Shown here: piece after piece, positions 1 through 8,891 of the stretch
Layout: each line of letters begins with the position of its first letter
Numbering within the stretch: position 1 is the first letter of the stretch
Origin: Micromonospora luteifusca
GTDB taxonomy: Bacteria; Actinomycetota; Actinomycetes; Mycobacteriales; Micromonosporaceae
Assembly (NCBI RefSeq): GCF_016907275.1
Contig: NZ_JAFBBP010000001.1
Location: 1,364,001-1,428,000 of the forward strand
DNA length: 64,000 bases
Direction: 5' to 3'
The notes under the pieces: generated by a model
What the model saw: only the letters and a program-made list of their open reading frames with translations
Told to the model about the DNA's origin: nothing
Databases searched by the model: none
Translations under genes and position numbers: made by a program

Positions 1-1121
1 TACTCGAACGGGCCCAGCTCGGCCATGTATCCGAGCACCGCGACGGTACGCCGTCCCTGACCGATGCTGGCCAGCGCCCGCACCGCGACCGCCATCGAGG
101 CCGGGTTGGCGTTGTACGAGTCGTCGATGACGGTCACCCCGTCCGGACGGTCGAAGACGTCCATCCGACGGGTCGAGACCAGCCCCAGCTCGCCGAGGGC
201 CGCGGCCAGGTCGGCCAGCGGCATGCCCAGCTCCCGGGCCACCGCCGCCGCGGCGAGCGTGTTCCCGACCTGGTGCCGACCGGTCAGCCCGAGCCGCACC
301 GAAACGCGGCCCTCCGGGGTGACCAGGGTGTACGACGGGTGCCCCCGCTCGTCCAGCGTGACGTCCTCGGCGCGCACGTCGGCGTCCGGGGCCTCGCCGT
401 AACGGACCACCCGGGCCCCGGTGCGGCTCGCCATCGCGTCCACCCGGGGGTCGTCGGCGTTCAGCACCGCCAGCCCGTCCGACGGCAGGGCCTCGACCAG
501 CTCGCCCTTGGCCAGGGCGATGTTGTCCTGCGAGCCGAACTCGCCGATGTGGGACGTGCCGACGTTGAGCACCACGGAGATCCGGGGCGGCACCAACTCG
601 CAGAGGTACCGCACGTGCCCGATCCCGCGCGCGCCCTTCTCCATCACCAGGTAACGGGTGTCCGGTCCGGCCTGCAGCGCGGTGTACGGGTGCCCCAGCT
701 CGTTGTTGAACGAGCCGGGCGGCGCCACCGTGGCTCCGAGCCGGGTGGTGAGCTGACCGATCAGGTCCTTCGTGGTGGTCTTGCCGGACGAACCGGTCAC
801 GCCGATCACGGTCAGCTCGGGCAGCCGGTCCACCGCCGCGCGGGCCAGCCGGCCCATCGCGGTCAGAGCGTCGTCGACAAGCACCATCGGCACCCCGGGC
901 ACCTCGCGGGTGCCGAGCACCGCCACCGCCCCAGCCTGGATCGCCGTCGCCGCGTAGTCGTGCCCGTCGACCTTCTCGCCCGGGAAGGCCACGAAGAGCG
1001 AACCGGGCACCACCTTGCGCGAGTCGAACTCCACCGAGCCGGTGACGCCGGCGGCCGGGTCGGCGCCCACCAGCCGCCCGTCGACCGCGGCGGCCACCTC
1101 GGCCAGGCTCAGCGCGATCAC
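1..1121 (-). CDS. murF: UDP-N-acetylmuramoyl-tripeptide-D-alanyl-D-alanine ligase MurF (3' end beyond window)
   Basis: Adds D-Ala-D-Ala to the UDP-MurNAc-tripeptide in the cytoplasm, the last soluble step of peptidoglycan precursor synthesis. The visible part starts VIALSLAEVAAAVDGRLVGA and carries the Mur ligase ATP loop VTGSSGKTTT near residue 108, the usual place in MurF. About 373 residues are visible; the family is about 450-480, so the C-terminal domain lies beyond the left edge. The GTG start at 1121 overlaps the murE stop (GTGA), implying translational coupling. It is the last visible gene of the minus-strand dcw operon. The frame has no stop inside the window. Confidence 0.93.
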   Translation of the reverse strand, partial: MIALSLAEVAAAVDGRLVGADPAAGVTGSVEFDSRKVVPGSLFVAFPGEKVDGHDYAATAIQAGAVAVLGTREVPGVPMVLVDDALTAMGRLARAAVDRLPELTVIGVTGSSGKTTTKDLIGQLTTRLGATVAPPGSFNNELGHPYTALQAGPDTRYLVMEKGARGIGHVRYLCELVPPRISVVLNVGTSHIGEFGSQDNIALAKGELVEALPSDGLAVLNADDPRVDAMASRTGARVVRYGEAPDADVRAEDVTLDERGHPSYTLVTPEGRVSVRLGLTGRHQVGNTLAAAAVARELGMPLADLAAALGELGLVSTRRMDVFDRPDGVTVIDDSYNANPASMAVAVRALASIGQGRRTVAVLGYMAELGPFE

Positions 1122-2641
1122 CGCTGACCCGCCGGGTCGGAGAAGCGGGCCCGCAGCGCGTCGGCCAGCTCGACATTGTCGTCGAACGGAAACACCTCGC
1201 CCGCCACCTCCTGGCCCCGCTCGTGCCCCTTGCCGAGCAGCGCGATCACGTCGCCCGGCTCGGCCAGCCGCACCGCCTCGTCGATCGCGGCCCGCCGGCC
1301 CGCCACCTCGATGATCCGGGCGGCCGTCGCGGCCGCGTACGCCCCGGCGAGCACCTCGGCGCGGATCTCCGCCGGGTCCTCGGTCCGCGGGTTGTCGTCG
1401 GTCACCAGCACCACGTCGGCTCCCTCCGCAGCGGCGGCGCCCATCACCGGGCGCTTACCCCGGTCCCGGTCACCGCCGGCACCGATCACACAGATCAACC
1501 GGCCGACGCTCAGCTCGCGCAGCGCGGCCAGCGCGGCCACGATCGCGTCCGACTTGTGCGCGTAGTCGACGACCCCGCGCACCGGCCCGACCGAGTCGAC
1601 CAGTTCCAGCCGGCCGGGCACACCACCGCAGGCGGCCACACCGTCGGCGGCGGTCGCCGGGTCGACCCCGGCACCGACCAGCACGGCGATGGCCAACAGC
1701 GCGTTGGCCACGTTGTGCCGGCCGGGCAGCGCCACCCCGGCGGACAGCACCACACCGTTCGGGCCGTGCGCGGTGAACCGCTGGGCGTACCCCTCGCCGC
1801 CCACGCCGTCGGCCCACCAGGTCGCGCCCTGGTCGCCTGCGGCCGAGTAGGTGACCGTCGCGGGCTTGTGCAGCGGCTTCAACGCCGGGTCGTCGGCGTT
1901 GAGCACCTCGACCGCGCAGCGCCCGTCGAAGAGCTGGGCCTTCGCGGCGAAGTAGTCGTCGCGGTCGGCGTGGAAGTCCAGGTGGTCGGAGCCGAAGTTG
2001 GTGTAACCCCCGACGGCGAACCGGACACCGCCCACCCGACCCATCGCCAGGGCGTGGCTGGAAACCTCCATGACCACGGCGGTGACGCCACGCTCGCGGG
2101 CGGTGGCCAGCATGGCGTGCAGGTCGGTCGCCTCGGGGGTGGTGCGCACGCTGTCGATCACCAGATCACCGAGCCGCGTCTCCACCGTGCCGATCAGTCC
2201 GGTGGTGTGGCCAGCGGCCCGCAACCCGGACTCGACCAGGTACGCCGTGGAGGTCTTTCCGGCGGTGCCGGTCACCCCGATCACGGTGAGACCCTCGGTC
2301 GGGTCGCCGTAGACGGCCGAGGCCAGCTCGCCGAGCACGGCACGCGGGTCGGGCACCACCAGGACGGGCAGGCCGCTCCCCGCCGCGAGCTGCGCACCCG
2401 CCGGGTCGGTCAGCAGGGCCACGGCACCCGCCTCGGCGGCGCCGGCGGCGAACTCCGCGCCGTGCCGACGGGCACCGGGCAGCGCCGCGTAGAGGTCTCC
2501 GGGGTGGACCTCGCGACTGGCGTGGGTGGTCCCGGTGACGACCACCGTGGCGGCGTCCGCCGGGAGGTCGACGGCGAGTCGGACGGCGAGGTCACCGAGC
2601 CGGACTCCGGTCACGGTACGTGGACGTGGATTGCCGGGCAC
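1118..2641 (-). CDS. murE: UDP-MurNAc-L-Ala-D-Glu:meso-diaminopimelate ligase MurE
   Basis: Cytoplasmic Mur ligase adding the third residue to UDP-MurNAc-dipeptide. The 507-residue protein has the ATP loop GVTGTAGKTST at 122-132, the carbamylated-lysine/metal region around EVSSHA (192-197), and the DNPR motif at 416-419 that in this family recognises meso-diaminopimelate, so mDAP rather than lysine is the likely substrate. Length fits the family. It overlaps murF by 4 bp and lies 91 bp downstream of ftsI. The start used gives MPGNPRPRTV; a start a few codons later is possible because no strong ribosome site was seen. Confidence 0.95.
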   Translation of the reverse strand: MPGNPRPRTVTGVRLGDLAVRLAVDLPADAATVVVTGTTHASREVHPGDLYAALPGARRHGAEFAAGAAEAGAVALLTDPAGAQLAAGSGLPVLVVPDPRAVLGELASAVYGDPTEGLTVIGVTGTAGKTSTAYLVESGLRAAGHTTGLIGTVETRLGDLVIDSVRTTPEATDLHAMLATARERGVTAVVMEVSSHALAMGRVGGVRFAVGGYTNFGSDHLDFHADRDDYFAAKAQLFDGRCAVEVLNADDPALKPLHKPATVTYSAAGDQGATWWADGVGGEGYAQRFTAHGPNGVVLSAGVALPGRHNVANALLAIAVLVGAGVDPATAADGVAACGGVPGRLELVDSVGPVRGVVDYAHKSDAIVAALAALRELSVGRLICVIGAGGDRDRGKRPVMGAAAAEGADVVLVTDDNPRTEDPAEIRAEVLAGAYAAATAARIIEVAGRRAAIDEAVRLAEPGDVIALLGKGHERGQEVAGEVFPFDDNVELADALRARFSDPAGQR

Positions 2642-2732
2642 GGCGTCAGACCCTACCCGGTCGTCCGGTCCCGGCCGTACAGCCGCCCCGGTGGTTCGTC
2701 GGCACTCACCGATGATGTCCCGCCGTCGCTGC

Positions 2733-4940
2733 TCAGCGCGGATAGACCACGAACTTGGGTGCGGAACCGCCGGTGGACGGCGGCACGCGATAGTGACGCA
2801 GGGTGAACTGCATCATGTCGCGGAACGCCGTGTTGGCGACCGCCGCGCCCCCACCGCCGGGCGCGTACGCGAAGACCGCGATCACGTACCGGGGGTTCTC
2901 GGCGGGAGCCATGCCGATGAAGGAGGACACCTTGTCGGTGTCAATCTTGCCGTTGACCACCCGCGAGCCGGTGCCGGTCTTGCCGGCGACCCGGTAGCCC
3001 GGGACCGCGGCGGTCACGCCGGTCGCGTGGTCGACCGTGGTGACCGCCTCCAGCATGGTGCGCAGGGCTGCCGCGTTCTGCGGGCTGAGCACCGACCGGG
3101 TGATCGGAGCCGGCGCGGGCGTGCGCTTGCCGTCCGGGCTGATCACCTCCTTGATGAGGTGCGGCTGCACGTACGTGCCGTTGTTGGCGATGGCGGCGTA
3201 CGCGGCGGCCATCTGCAGCGGTGTGGCGTCGACGCTGTGCCCGATCGGCACCGACCCGTGCGACGATCCGCTCCACTCGTCGGCCGGCAGCAGTCGCCCG
3301 CTGGCCTCCCCCGGCATCCCCTCGCCGGTCGGCTTGCCCAGCCCGAACCGCTTCTGGTAATCGATCAACCGGTCCTTGCCGAGCTTCTCGGCGATGGTGA
3401 TGGTGCCGACGTTCGACGAGTAGGCGAGCATCCCGGGGATGCTCATCCGTTTGCCGTCGGCCGGATGCGTGTCGGAGAACCAGGTGTCACCCATCTTGAT
3501 GTTGTTGGCGATGGGCAGCGTGGTGTCCGGGGTGATCACCCCCTCCTGCAGGGCCGCGCCGTAGGTGATCGCCTTGTGCACCGAGCCGGGGTCGACGACG
3601 AAACTGGTCGCCGCGTCCTCGCGGGCGACCGGGTCGCTCGGCAGCGGCTTCGCCGCGCTGTAGGTGGGATTGCTGGCCTGGGCCAGGACCGCACCGGAGG
3701 GAATCTCGATGATCACGGCCGCGCCGGTGCCGCCGCGCAGCTTGGCCATGCCCTCGCTGAGGATCTGCTGCGTCCGGAACTGCAGGTCACGATCGATGGT
3801 GAGGGCCAGCGAGCTGCCCGGCTTGGCGGGTGTGGTCCGGCTGTAGCCACCCGGGATCGCCGCGTCGAGGTCACGGCGGCCGGCCTCGTACACCCGCTTG
3901 CCGTCCTGCCCGGCGAGCACGTCGTCGTAGCGGGCCTCCAGCCCTTCCAGCCCGGCCATGTCCTGACTGGTGAAGCCGATCAGGTTGGCCGCCAGGTCAC
4001 CGCCGGGCACGTCGCGGCGTTCGTCGCGGTGCACCCCGATCCCGGGCAGCTCCAGCGCCTGCACCTGCTTGGCGGTCGAGATCTCCACCCCCCGGGCCAG
4101 GTACACGAATCGGGACGCGTTGCCGCTCTCCAGCTTGCGGGGCTTGAGCAGCTCGGCGAGCTTCGACGCCGGGATGGCGAGCAGCGGTGAGAGCGCCTTG
4201 GCGGTGCCGGCCTGGTCCTTGACCTCGGTGGGGTCGGCGAACACGTAGCGCGCCTCGACGCTGCGGGCCAGCGGCGCGCCGGTGCTGTCGTAGATCGCTC
4301 CCCGCGGCGCGGGTAACTCGACCGTGCGGGTGCGGGCGGCGGTGCCGCCGCCGGCGTACGCCGGGGTGTCGACCGCCTGGAGGAAGATCAGCCGAATTCC
4401 GATGGTGGCGAACAGTGTCAGGGCGAGCGCGGTACCCAGCCGCAGCCGCAGCCGCGAGTCGGCCAGCTTCGGCGGGCGCGGTGGCTTGCGGGACGGCCGC
4501 CGGGCCGCCGGGCGGTCGGTGCGCCGAGGTGCGCGCGGCGTGGTCCGGCGACGCGGCGGCGGCTCGTCGACGCCCGGCCCACGGGGGGTACGCGGCGCGA
4601 CGGTGCGCACCACGCCGCCACGTCCAGCGGCCGGGGCGTCGCGCCGACCGGCCCGGGCGGCGGCCCGACCGCCGTCGAGCACCTGCAACGCCGGCCGAAA
4701 CGGGTCACCGGACCGGGTGCTGCGCGGCGTACGCCGTTGCTCGGCGCCCACACTGCGGGGTGGGGTGCCGCGCTCCTCGCGGACGGTCCGGCCCCTCGGC
4801 GTGTACGCCCGAGCGCCGGAGATGCCCCCGATGCCCGACTCGCCGTTGCGCGGCTCGCCGTCGGTGGGGCCTGCCTCACGTGAAGAACCGCGCCGGGCCC
4901 CTTTGGGGTCCCGGCGCGGCTCGTCCGACCTTGGTGCCAC
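2733..4940 (-). CDS. ftsI: Septal penicillin-binding protein FtsI/PbpB (class B transpeptidase)
   Basis: Cross-links peptidoglycan at the division septum. The 735-residue protein has an unusually long basic, proline/arginine-rich cytoplasmic N-terminus (about 1-165), one membrane anchor (about 169-188), a PBP dimerisation domain, and a transpeptidase domain with SVHK (453-456, nucleophile Ser453), SSN (508-510) and KTG (654-656). SxxK is more often STxK, so SVHK is a variant that keeps both catalytic residues. The GTG start is preceded by GGGAGG 7 nt upstream, lying across the ftsL stop 4 bp away. It matches M. tuberculosis PbpB (Rv2163c) in layout. Confidence 0.95.
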   Translation of the reverse strand: MAPRSDEPRRDPKGARRGSSREAGPTDGEPRNGESGIGGISGARAYTPRGRTVREERGTPPRSVGAEQRRTPRSTRSGDPFRPALQVLDGGRAAARAGRRDAPAAGRGGVVRTVAPRTPRGPGVDEPPPRRRTTPRAPRRTDRPAARRPSRKPPRPPKLADSRLRLRLGTALALTLFATIGIRLIFLQAVDTPAYAGGGTAARTRTVELPAPRGAIYDSTGAPLARSVEARYVFADPTEVKDQAGTAKALSPLLAIPASKLAELLKPRKLESGNASRFVYLARGVEISTAKQVQALELPGIGVHRDERRDVPGGDLAANLIGFTSQDMAGLEGLEARYDDVLAGQDGKRVYEAGRRDLDAAIPGGYSRTTPAKPGSSLALTIDRDLQFRTQQILSEGMAKLRGGTGAAVIIEIPSGAVLAQASNPTYSAAKPLPSDPVAREDAATSFVVDPGSVHKAITYGAALQEGVITPDTTLPIANNIKMGDTWFSDTHPADGKRMSIPGMLAYSSNVGTITIAEKLGKDRLIDYQKRFGLGKPTGEGMPGEASGRLLPADEWSGSSHGSVPIGHSVDATPLQMAAAYAAIANNGTYVQPHLIKEVISPDGKRTPAPAPITRSVLSPQNAAALRTMLEAVTTVDHATGVTAAVPGYRVAGKTGTGSRVVNGKIDTDKVSSFIGMAPAENPRYVIAVFAYAPGGGGAAVANTAFRDMMQFTLRHYRVPPSTGGSAPKFVVYPR

Positions 4941-4943
4941 CGG

Positions 4944-5552
4944 TCAGCCTCCCGCACCCTGACTGGTCACCGACGGCTGGCCGCTCGCCGGCTGCGGCAC
5001 GCCCAGAGGCAGCTTGCCGTCCGGCAGCCGGACGAAGCCCGGCTCGCCGGCGTCCACCAGACCCAGCCGCCGCGCCTCGGCGGTCAGGTTGCCCGGCGCC
5101 TCGCGGTCGGCGATCTGCTTGTCGAGCTGCTGCTTCTCCACGTCCAGTCGAGCCTGCTGCTGCTGCAGCCGCTCCAGCCGGAACGCGTTCTCATTGATCT
5201 TGGTGTTGACCGCCAGGATGCCGAGCACCCCACCAACCACCAGCACCACGATCAGTGCCGCGAACGGCGCGCGCGGCACCGACACCGGCGGCGGCGGCGC
5301 CACCCGCAGCCGCGGCGGGCGGGCGCTGGCGGCGCTGCCGGCCTTCTCGACCGGCCGCAGCGCGGCGGCGCCCTGGGTCGGGAACTCGCGCGCCCCCCGG
5401 GCGCGAGTCTCCCCCTGCCGGTTCACTCGATCGATGCGTGGCGTACCGTTTCCGAGGCGCGGAGCCCGCTCCGCCGCGGTCCGGCCCCCCGACCGCGGTG
5501 CGCGCTGCCCGCCGCCGGTGACGTCCCGGCGGTCGCGCTTGTCAATGTTCAT
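4944..5552 (-). CDS. ftsL: FtsL-like septum protein (Rv2164c type)
   Basis: Bitopic division protein of the dcw operon, expected to join FtsQ/FtsB in the divisome. The chosen start MNIDKRDRR gives 202 residues and is preceded by GGGGAGGG about 6 nt upstream; an in-frame ATG six codons earlier lies inside that ribosome site. The first ~105 residues are disordered and rich in Arg/Gly/Pro. A single membrane segment (AALIVVLVVGGVLGILAV) follows, then a Leu/Gln-rich coiled coil (RLERLQQQQARLDVEKQQLD) and a Pro/Gly-rich tail. The family is recognised by position and topology more than by sequence. Confidence 0.8.
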   Translation of the reverse strand: MNIDKRDRRDVTGGGQRAPRSGGRTAAERAPRLGNGTPRIDRVNRQGETRARGAREFPTQGAAALRPVEKAGSAASARPPRLRVAPPPPVSVPRAPFAALIVVLVVGGVLGILAVNTKINENAFRLERLQQQQARLDVEKQQLDKQIADREAPGNLTAEARRLGLVDAGEPGFVRLPDGKLPLGVPQPASGQPSVTSQGAGG

Positions 5553-5610
5553 GTCCCTCCCCCTCAACATCCGTCCCTCTGCCGTCCCGGCGCCCCTGAC
5601 CCCCCACGGA

Positions 5611-6651
5611 TCAGGCGGACCCGGTGCCCGGTTGGTGCATTCCCTTCACCCGTCGGCGAGACCGTTCGCGGTCGGTCCGCCCAAGCTCTGTCGCATTCGG
5701 GTCGAGCCGTTCCGCTGCCCGCAGCCGCACCGATGCGGCGCGCGGGTTCGCGGCGACCTCCGCTTCCCCGGGCAGTTCCGCGCCCCGGCTGAGCAGCCGG
5801 AACGTCGGACCCGACCCGGGAAGCTCGACCGGGAGGTCGATCGGGCCCTTGTTGCGGACCCGATCCGCGAGCGCCACCTTGGTGAGCCTGTCCTCCAGCG
5901 AGTGGTAGGACAGGACCACCATGCGACCGCCCACGGTCAGTGCGTCGAGTGCGGACGGCAACGCTGTCTCCAGCGCTGCCAGCTCTCTGTTTACCTCGAT
6001 CCGTAAAGCCTGAAACGTTCTCTTTGCCGGGTGTCCACCCGTTCGTCGGGCTGGTGCCGGAATCGAGTCCCGAACCAGCTCCGCCAACAGGGCCGACGAG
6101 GTGATCCGGGCACGTTCCCGCTCCCGGATGATCGCCGAGGCGATCCGGCCGGCGAACTTCTCCTCGCCGTAGACCCGCAGCACCCGGGCCAGGTCCGGAT
6201 GCGCGTAGGTGTTGACCACCTCTTCGGCGGTCACCCCCCGGGTCTGGTCCATCCGCATGTCCAGTGGAGCGTCCTGGGCGTACGCGAACCCGCGGTCGGG
6301 CGCGTCCAACTGCAACGACGAGACACCCAGGTCGAACAGGATCCCGTCGATGCCCGGATAGCCCAGCCGCTCCAACACGTCGGGCAGTTCGTCGTAGACG
6401 GCGTGCTCCAGGTGCACCCGATCGGCGAACCGGGCCAGCCGGACCCGCGCGTGAGCGAGTGCCTCGGTGTCCCGGTCGAGCCCGATCAGGACCGTCTCCG
6501 GGTGCGCCTCGAGCACCGCCTCCGCGTGCCCGGCCAGGCCCAGCGTCGCGTCGACGTGGACCGTACGGCCGCCTCGACCCAGCGCGGGGGCCAGCAGCTC
6601 AAGACACCGCTCGAGCAGCACCGGCACGTGCGTGCCGCGCAACTCCCCCAT
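5611..6651 (-). CDS. rsmH: 16S rRNA (cytosine(1402)-N(4))-methyltransferase RsmH (MraW)
   Basis: Methylates C1402 in the ribosomal P site using S-adenosylmethionine. The start [16 protein letters not shown] is chosen because GTGGGGGT sits just upstream and the family begins with this HVPVLL block; the open frame extends 46 codons further without conserved sequence. At 346 residues it is normal for an actinobacterial RsmH. The SAM site [14 protein letters not shown], the FDLGVSS motif, and the C-terminal SYHSLEDR motif are all present. It sits between mraZ and ftsL, its usual place in the dcw operon. Confidence 0.94.
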   Translation of the reverse strand: MGELRGTHVPVLLERCLELLAPALGRGGRTVHVDATLGLAGHAEAVLEAHPETVLIGLDRDTEALAHARVRLARFADRVHLEHAVYDELPDVLERLGYPGIDGILFDLGVSSLQLDAPDRGFAYAQDAPLDMRMDQTRGVTAEEVVNTYAHPDLARVLRVYGEEKFAGRIASAIIRERERARITSSALLAELVRDSIPAPARRTGGHPAKRTFQALRIEVNRELAALETALPSALDALTVGGRMVVLSYHSLEDRLTKVALADRVRNKGPIDLPVELPGSGPTFRLLSRGAELPGEAEVAANPRAASVRLRAAERLDPNATELGRTDRERSRRRVKGMHQPGTGSA

Positions 6652-6855
6652 GTTGACCCCCACTGGTTGAAACGTCCGTTCTCCTCGTGCGCCTGTCGTC
6701 GGACGGCGCTGCCGTCGTACCGCCAGATCCCCATCCGCTCCCGCCGGACACCGGATCGTCGCCCGATGACTGGATCGTGCGCCTGGCACCGGGGAAGTGA
6801 TGCCAGGAACTCGAAAGCGGCTGGAGATCTCGCAGTACGTCGGGCGCCGTTCGCC

Positions 6856-7287
6856 CTACAGACCGCCGGGCAGCACCCCCTCCTCGATGTCGGCGAAGTC
6901 GTCTTCGCTGTCGGCGAGGTAGGTCTCCCAGGCGACCTTGTCCCAGATCTCCACCCGCGTGCTCGCGCCGATCACCACCAACTCGCGGTCCAGCGCGGCG
7001 TACGCCCGCAGGTGGGCGGGAATGGTCACCCGGCCCTGCTTGTCTGGAACCTCGTCGTGCGCGCTGGCGAAGAAGACCCGGCTGTAGGCCCGGGCCGCCT
7101 TGTGCGTCATCGGCTGCGCGCGCAACTGCTCCGCGATTCGCTGGAACTCAGGGGTCGGGAAGACGTAGAGGCAGCGCTCCTGCCCTTTGGTGACCACGAC
7201 ACCCCCCGCCAGCTCATCCCGAAACTTGGCCGGAAGGATCAACCGGCCCTTTTCGTCCAGGCGTGGAGTGTGGGTGCCGAGGAACAT
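6856..7287 (-). CDS. mraZ: Transcriptional regulator MraZ
   Basis: Small DNA-binding protein that heads the dcw operon and autoregulates it in other bacteria. The 143 residues form two tandem AbrB-like repeats, the first [20 protein letters not shown] and the second around [17 protein letters not shown]; both carry the DxKGR/DxxGR-IPA signature of the DNA-binding loop. Length is typical. ATG at 7287 follows a purine-rich GAGGGGGTAAGGG stretch. A gap of 204 bp separates it from rsmH. Upstream lie three GTGGRG repeats with 10-bp spacing, matching the known MraZ operator type. Confidence 0.96.
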   Translation of the reverse strand: MFLGTHTPRLDEKGRLILPAKFRDELAGGVVVTKGQERCLYVFPTPEFQRIAEQLRAQPMTHKAARAYSRVFFASAHDEVPDKQGRVTIPAHLRAYAALDRELVVIGASTRVEIWDKVAWETYLADSEDDFADIEEGVLPGGL

Positions 7288-7372
7288 CGGCCCTTACCCC
7301 CTCGCCCCTGAGCGGCGTTCGCGGCGCCGCTGACCCCCCGGGCCGGTGAGCCCTCCCGGCCTCACCATTGGT

Positions 7373-7398
7373 CCCCACTCTACTCCACTTCCCTCCAC
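7373..7398 (-). promoter_or_regulatory. MraZ box (three direct repeats) upstream of mraZ
   Basis: Read on the minus strand this is GTGGAG-ggaa-GTGGAG-taga-GTGGGG, three repeats on an exact 10-bp period, 86-111 bp upstream of the mraZ ATG. MraZ is known to bind such tandem GTGG/TGGG direct repeats at its own promoter. The TAGAGT between repeats two and three has a TANNNT shape and could be a -10 element, which would put binding directly over the promoter; that part is inference. Confidence 0.8.
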
Positions 7399-7460
7399 CT
7401 GCAACCAGAATCGCCCGCGTGGCGTGCCCGATGGGAGGGCAAAAGCGCACGTCACAAGGG

Positions 7461-7479
7461 GTGGAGTGGAGTGGAGGGG
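7461..7479 (+). promoter_or_regulatory. Second GTGGAG repeat array, facing murT
   Basis: GTGGAG begins at 7461, 7466 and 7471, a 5-bp period that contains two copies at the 10-bp MraZ spacing. It is on the strand opposite to the mraZ box and points at murT, 150 bp away. The 341-bp gap 7288-7628 between mraZ and murT therefore holds two head-to-head repeat arrays 62 bp apart. The rest of the gap shows no gene. Binding by MraZ is inference. Confidence 0.5.
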
Positions 7480-7628
7480 CACGGCGCCCCTCCGGCGTGG
7501 TCCGCTTTCCGACATAGATCGACTCCGTCCGGCCGACGCCCACCTGGCCGCCCGCGCGGCCACCACGGCCGAACGGTTCACCGTCGGCGGCGATCTGGTG
7601 AGGCGGGCGGTCCGGTAACCTCGCTCGC

Positions 7629-8891
7629 GTGACGGACGCGAAAATGCCCCTACGGGCCAAGGTGGCCAGCTCCGTGTCACGGACCGCCGCGGCGCTCTCC
7701 CGGGCGGCCGGCCGTGGCGACGGTTCGGTGATCGGCGGGTGGATCGGCCTGAAGATCGACCCCGACCTGCTGGCCCACCTGTCGGCCGGGCGTGCGATCG
7801 CGCTCGTCTCCGGCACCAACGGCAAGACCACCACCACCCGGTTGACCTCCGCCGCGGTCGGCGTACTCGGCCGGGTCGCTACCAACTCGTTCGGCGCCAA
7901 CATGCCCAGTGGGCACACGTCGGCGCTGGCCAAGGCCGGCAGCACCCCGTACGCGGTGCTGGAGGTCGACGAGCACTACCTGGCCCAGGTGCTGGAGGCG
8001 ACCGAGCCGCACGTGGTCGCGCTGCTCAACCTCTCCCGCGACCAGCTCGACCGCGCCAAGGAGGTCGCCATGATGGCGCAGCTCTGGCGCGCGGCGCTGG
8101 TCCGGCACACCGACGTACGGGTGGTGGCCAACGCCGACGACCCGCTGGTGGTGTGGGCGGCCACCCCGCCGGGCGACCCCGCCCGGGGCATCCACCCGCC
8201 GCACGTGACGTGGTTCAGTGCCGGCCAGCGCTGGCACGACGACTCCTGGGTCTGCCCCGAGTGCGGCTCCACCATCCAGCGCTCCGGCGAGCAGTGGTGG
8301 TGCACCGGCTGCCCGCTGCGCCGACCGGAGCCGCACTGGGTCGTCGAGGACGAGGGCGTGCTCGACCCCACCGGCGCCTGGCACAAGGTCTCCCTCCAAC
8401 TACCCGGCAAGGTCAACCTCGGCAACGCGGCGACCGCGCTGGCGGTGGCCGCCGAGTTCGGCGTCCGCCCGGTCGACGCGGTGTCCCGCCTCGGCATCGT
8501 CACCTCGGTGGCCGGCCGCTACGCGCAGGTCGACAAGGACGGGCGCAACATCCGGCTGCTGCTGGCCAAGAACCCGGCCAGTTGGCTGGAGGCGTTCGAC
8601 ATGGCCGACGACGCGCCTACCCTGCTCTCCATCAACGCGCGCGACCCCGACGGCCTGGACACCTCCTGGCTCTACGACGTCGACTTCGCCCCGCTCCGTG
8701 GCCGGCAGGTGTTGATCACCGGCGACCGGGCATACGACCTGGCGGTTCGGCTGGACGTCAACGACGTGCCGTTCCAGCACGTCCGCACGTTCGCCGACGC
8801 GCTCCGGTCGGTCCCGCCCGGGCGGTTGGAGGTCATCGCGAACTACACCGCGTTCCAGGACATCCGAGCGGAGTTGGACCGTGTCATCTGA
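7629..8891 (+). CDS. murT: Lipid II isoglutaminyl synthase subunit MurT
   Basis: The ATP-dependent Mur-ligase-like subunit that, with GatD, amidates the alpha-carboxyl of D-Glu in lipid II. The 420-residue protein has the ATP loop SGTNGKTTT (61-69) and a four-cysteine zinc ribbon (Cys209, 212, 225, 228) that marks MurT and is absent from ordinary Mur ligases. A C-terminal DUF1727-type region follows. The GTG start has no Shine-Dalgarno, but TAACCT (7616-7621) ends 7 nt before it, which suggests a leaderless transcript. gatD overlaps by 11 bp, so the two subunits are co-translated. Confidence 0.94.
   Translation: MTDAKMPLRAKVASSVSRTAAALSRAAGRGDGSVIGGWIGLKIDPDLLAHLSAGRAIALVSGTNGKTTTTRLTSAAVGVLGRVATNSFGANMPSGHTSALAKAGSTPYAVLEVDEHYLAQVLEATEPHVVALLNLSRDQLDRAKEVAMMAQLWRAALVRHTDVRVVANADDPLVVWAATPPGDPARGIHPPHVTWFSAGQRWHDDSWVCPECGSTIQRSGEQWWCTGCPLRRPEPHWVVEDEGVLDPTGAWHKVSLQLPGKVNLGNAATALAVAAEFGVRPVDAVSRLGIVTSVAGRYAQVDKDGRNIRLLLAKNPASWLEAFDMADDAPTLLSINARDPDGLDTSWLYDVDFAPLRGRQVLITGDRAYDLAVRLDVNDVPFQHVRTFADALRSVPPGRLEVIANYTAFQDIRAELDRVI

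Noticed and set aside
273..1127. Long plus-strand open frame with His/Arg-rich product opposite murF
   Set aside because: It is the antisense of murF; its composition (many His, Gln, Arg, Val) is what high-GC third-position bias gives on the wrong strand, and no motif is present. The same applies to the other long antisense frames, for example opposite leuS, dnaE2 and imuB.
6652..6789. 46-codon N-terminal extension of RsmH
   Set aside because: Open but without conserved sequence; the strong purine-rich site directly before the internal ATG and the family start at HVPVLL favour the shorter protein.
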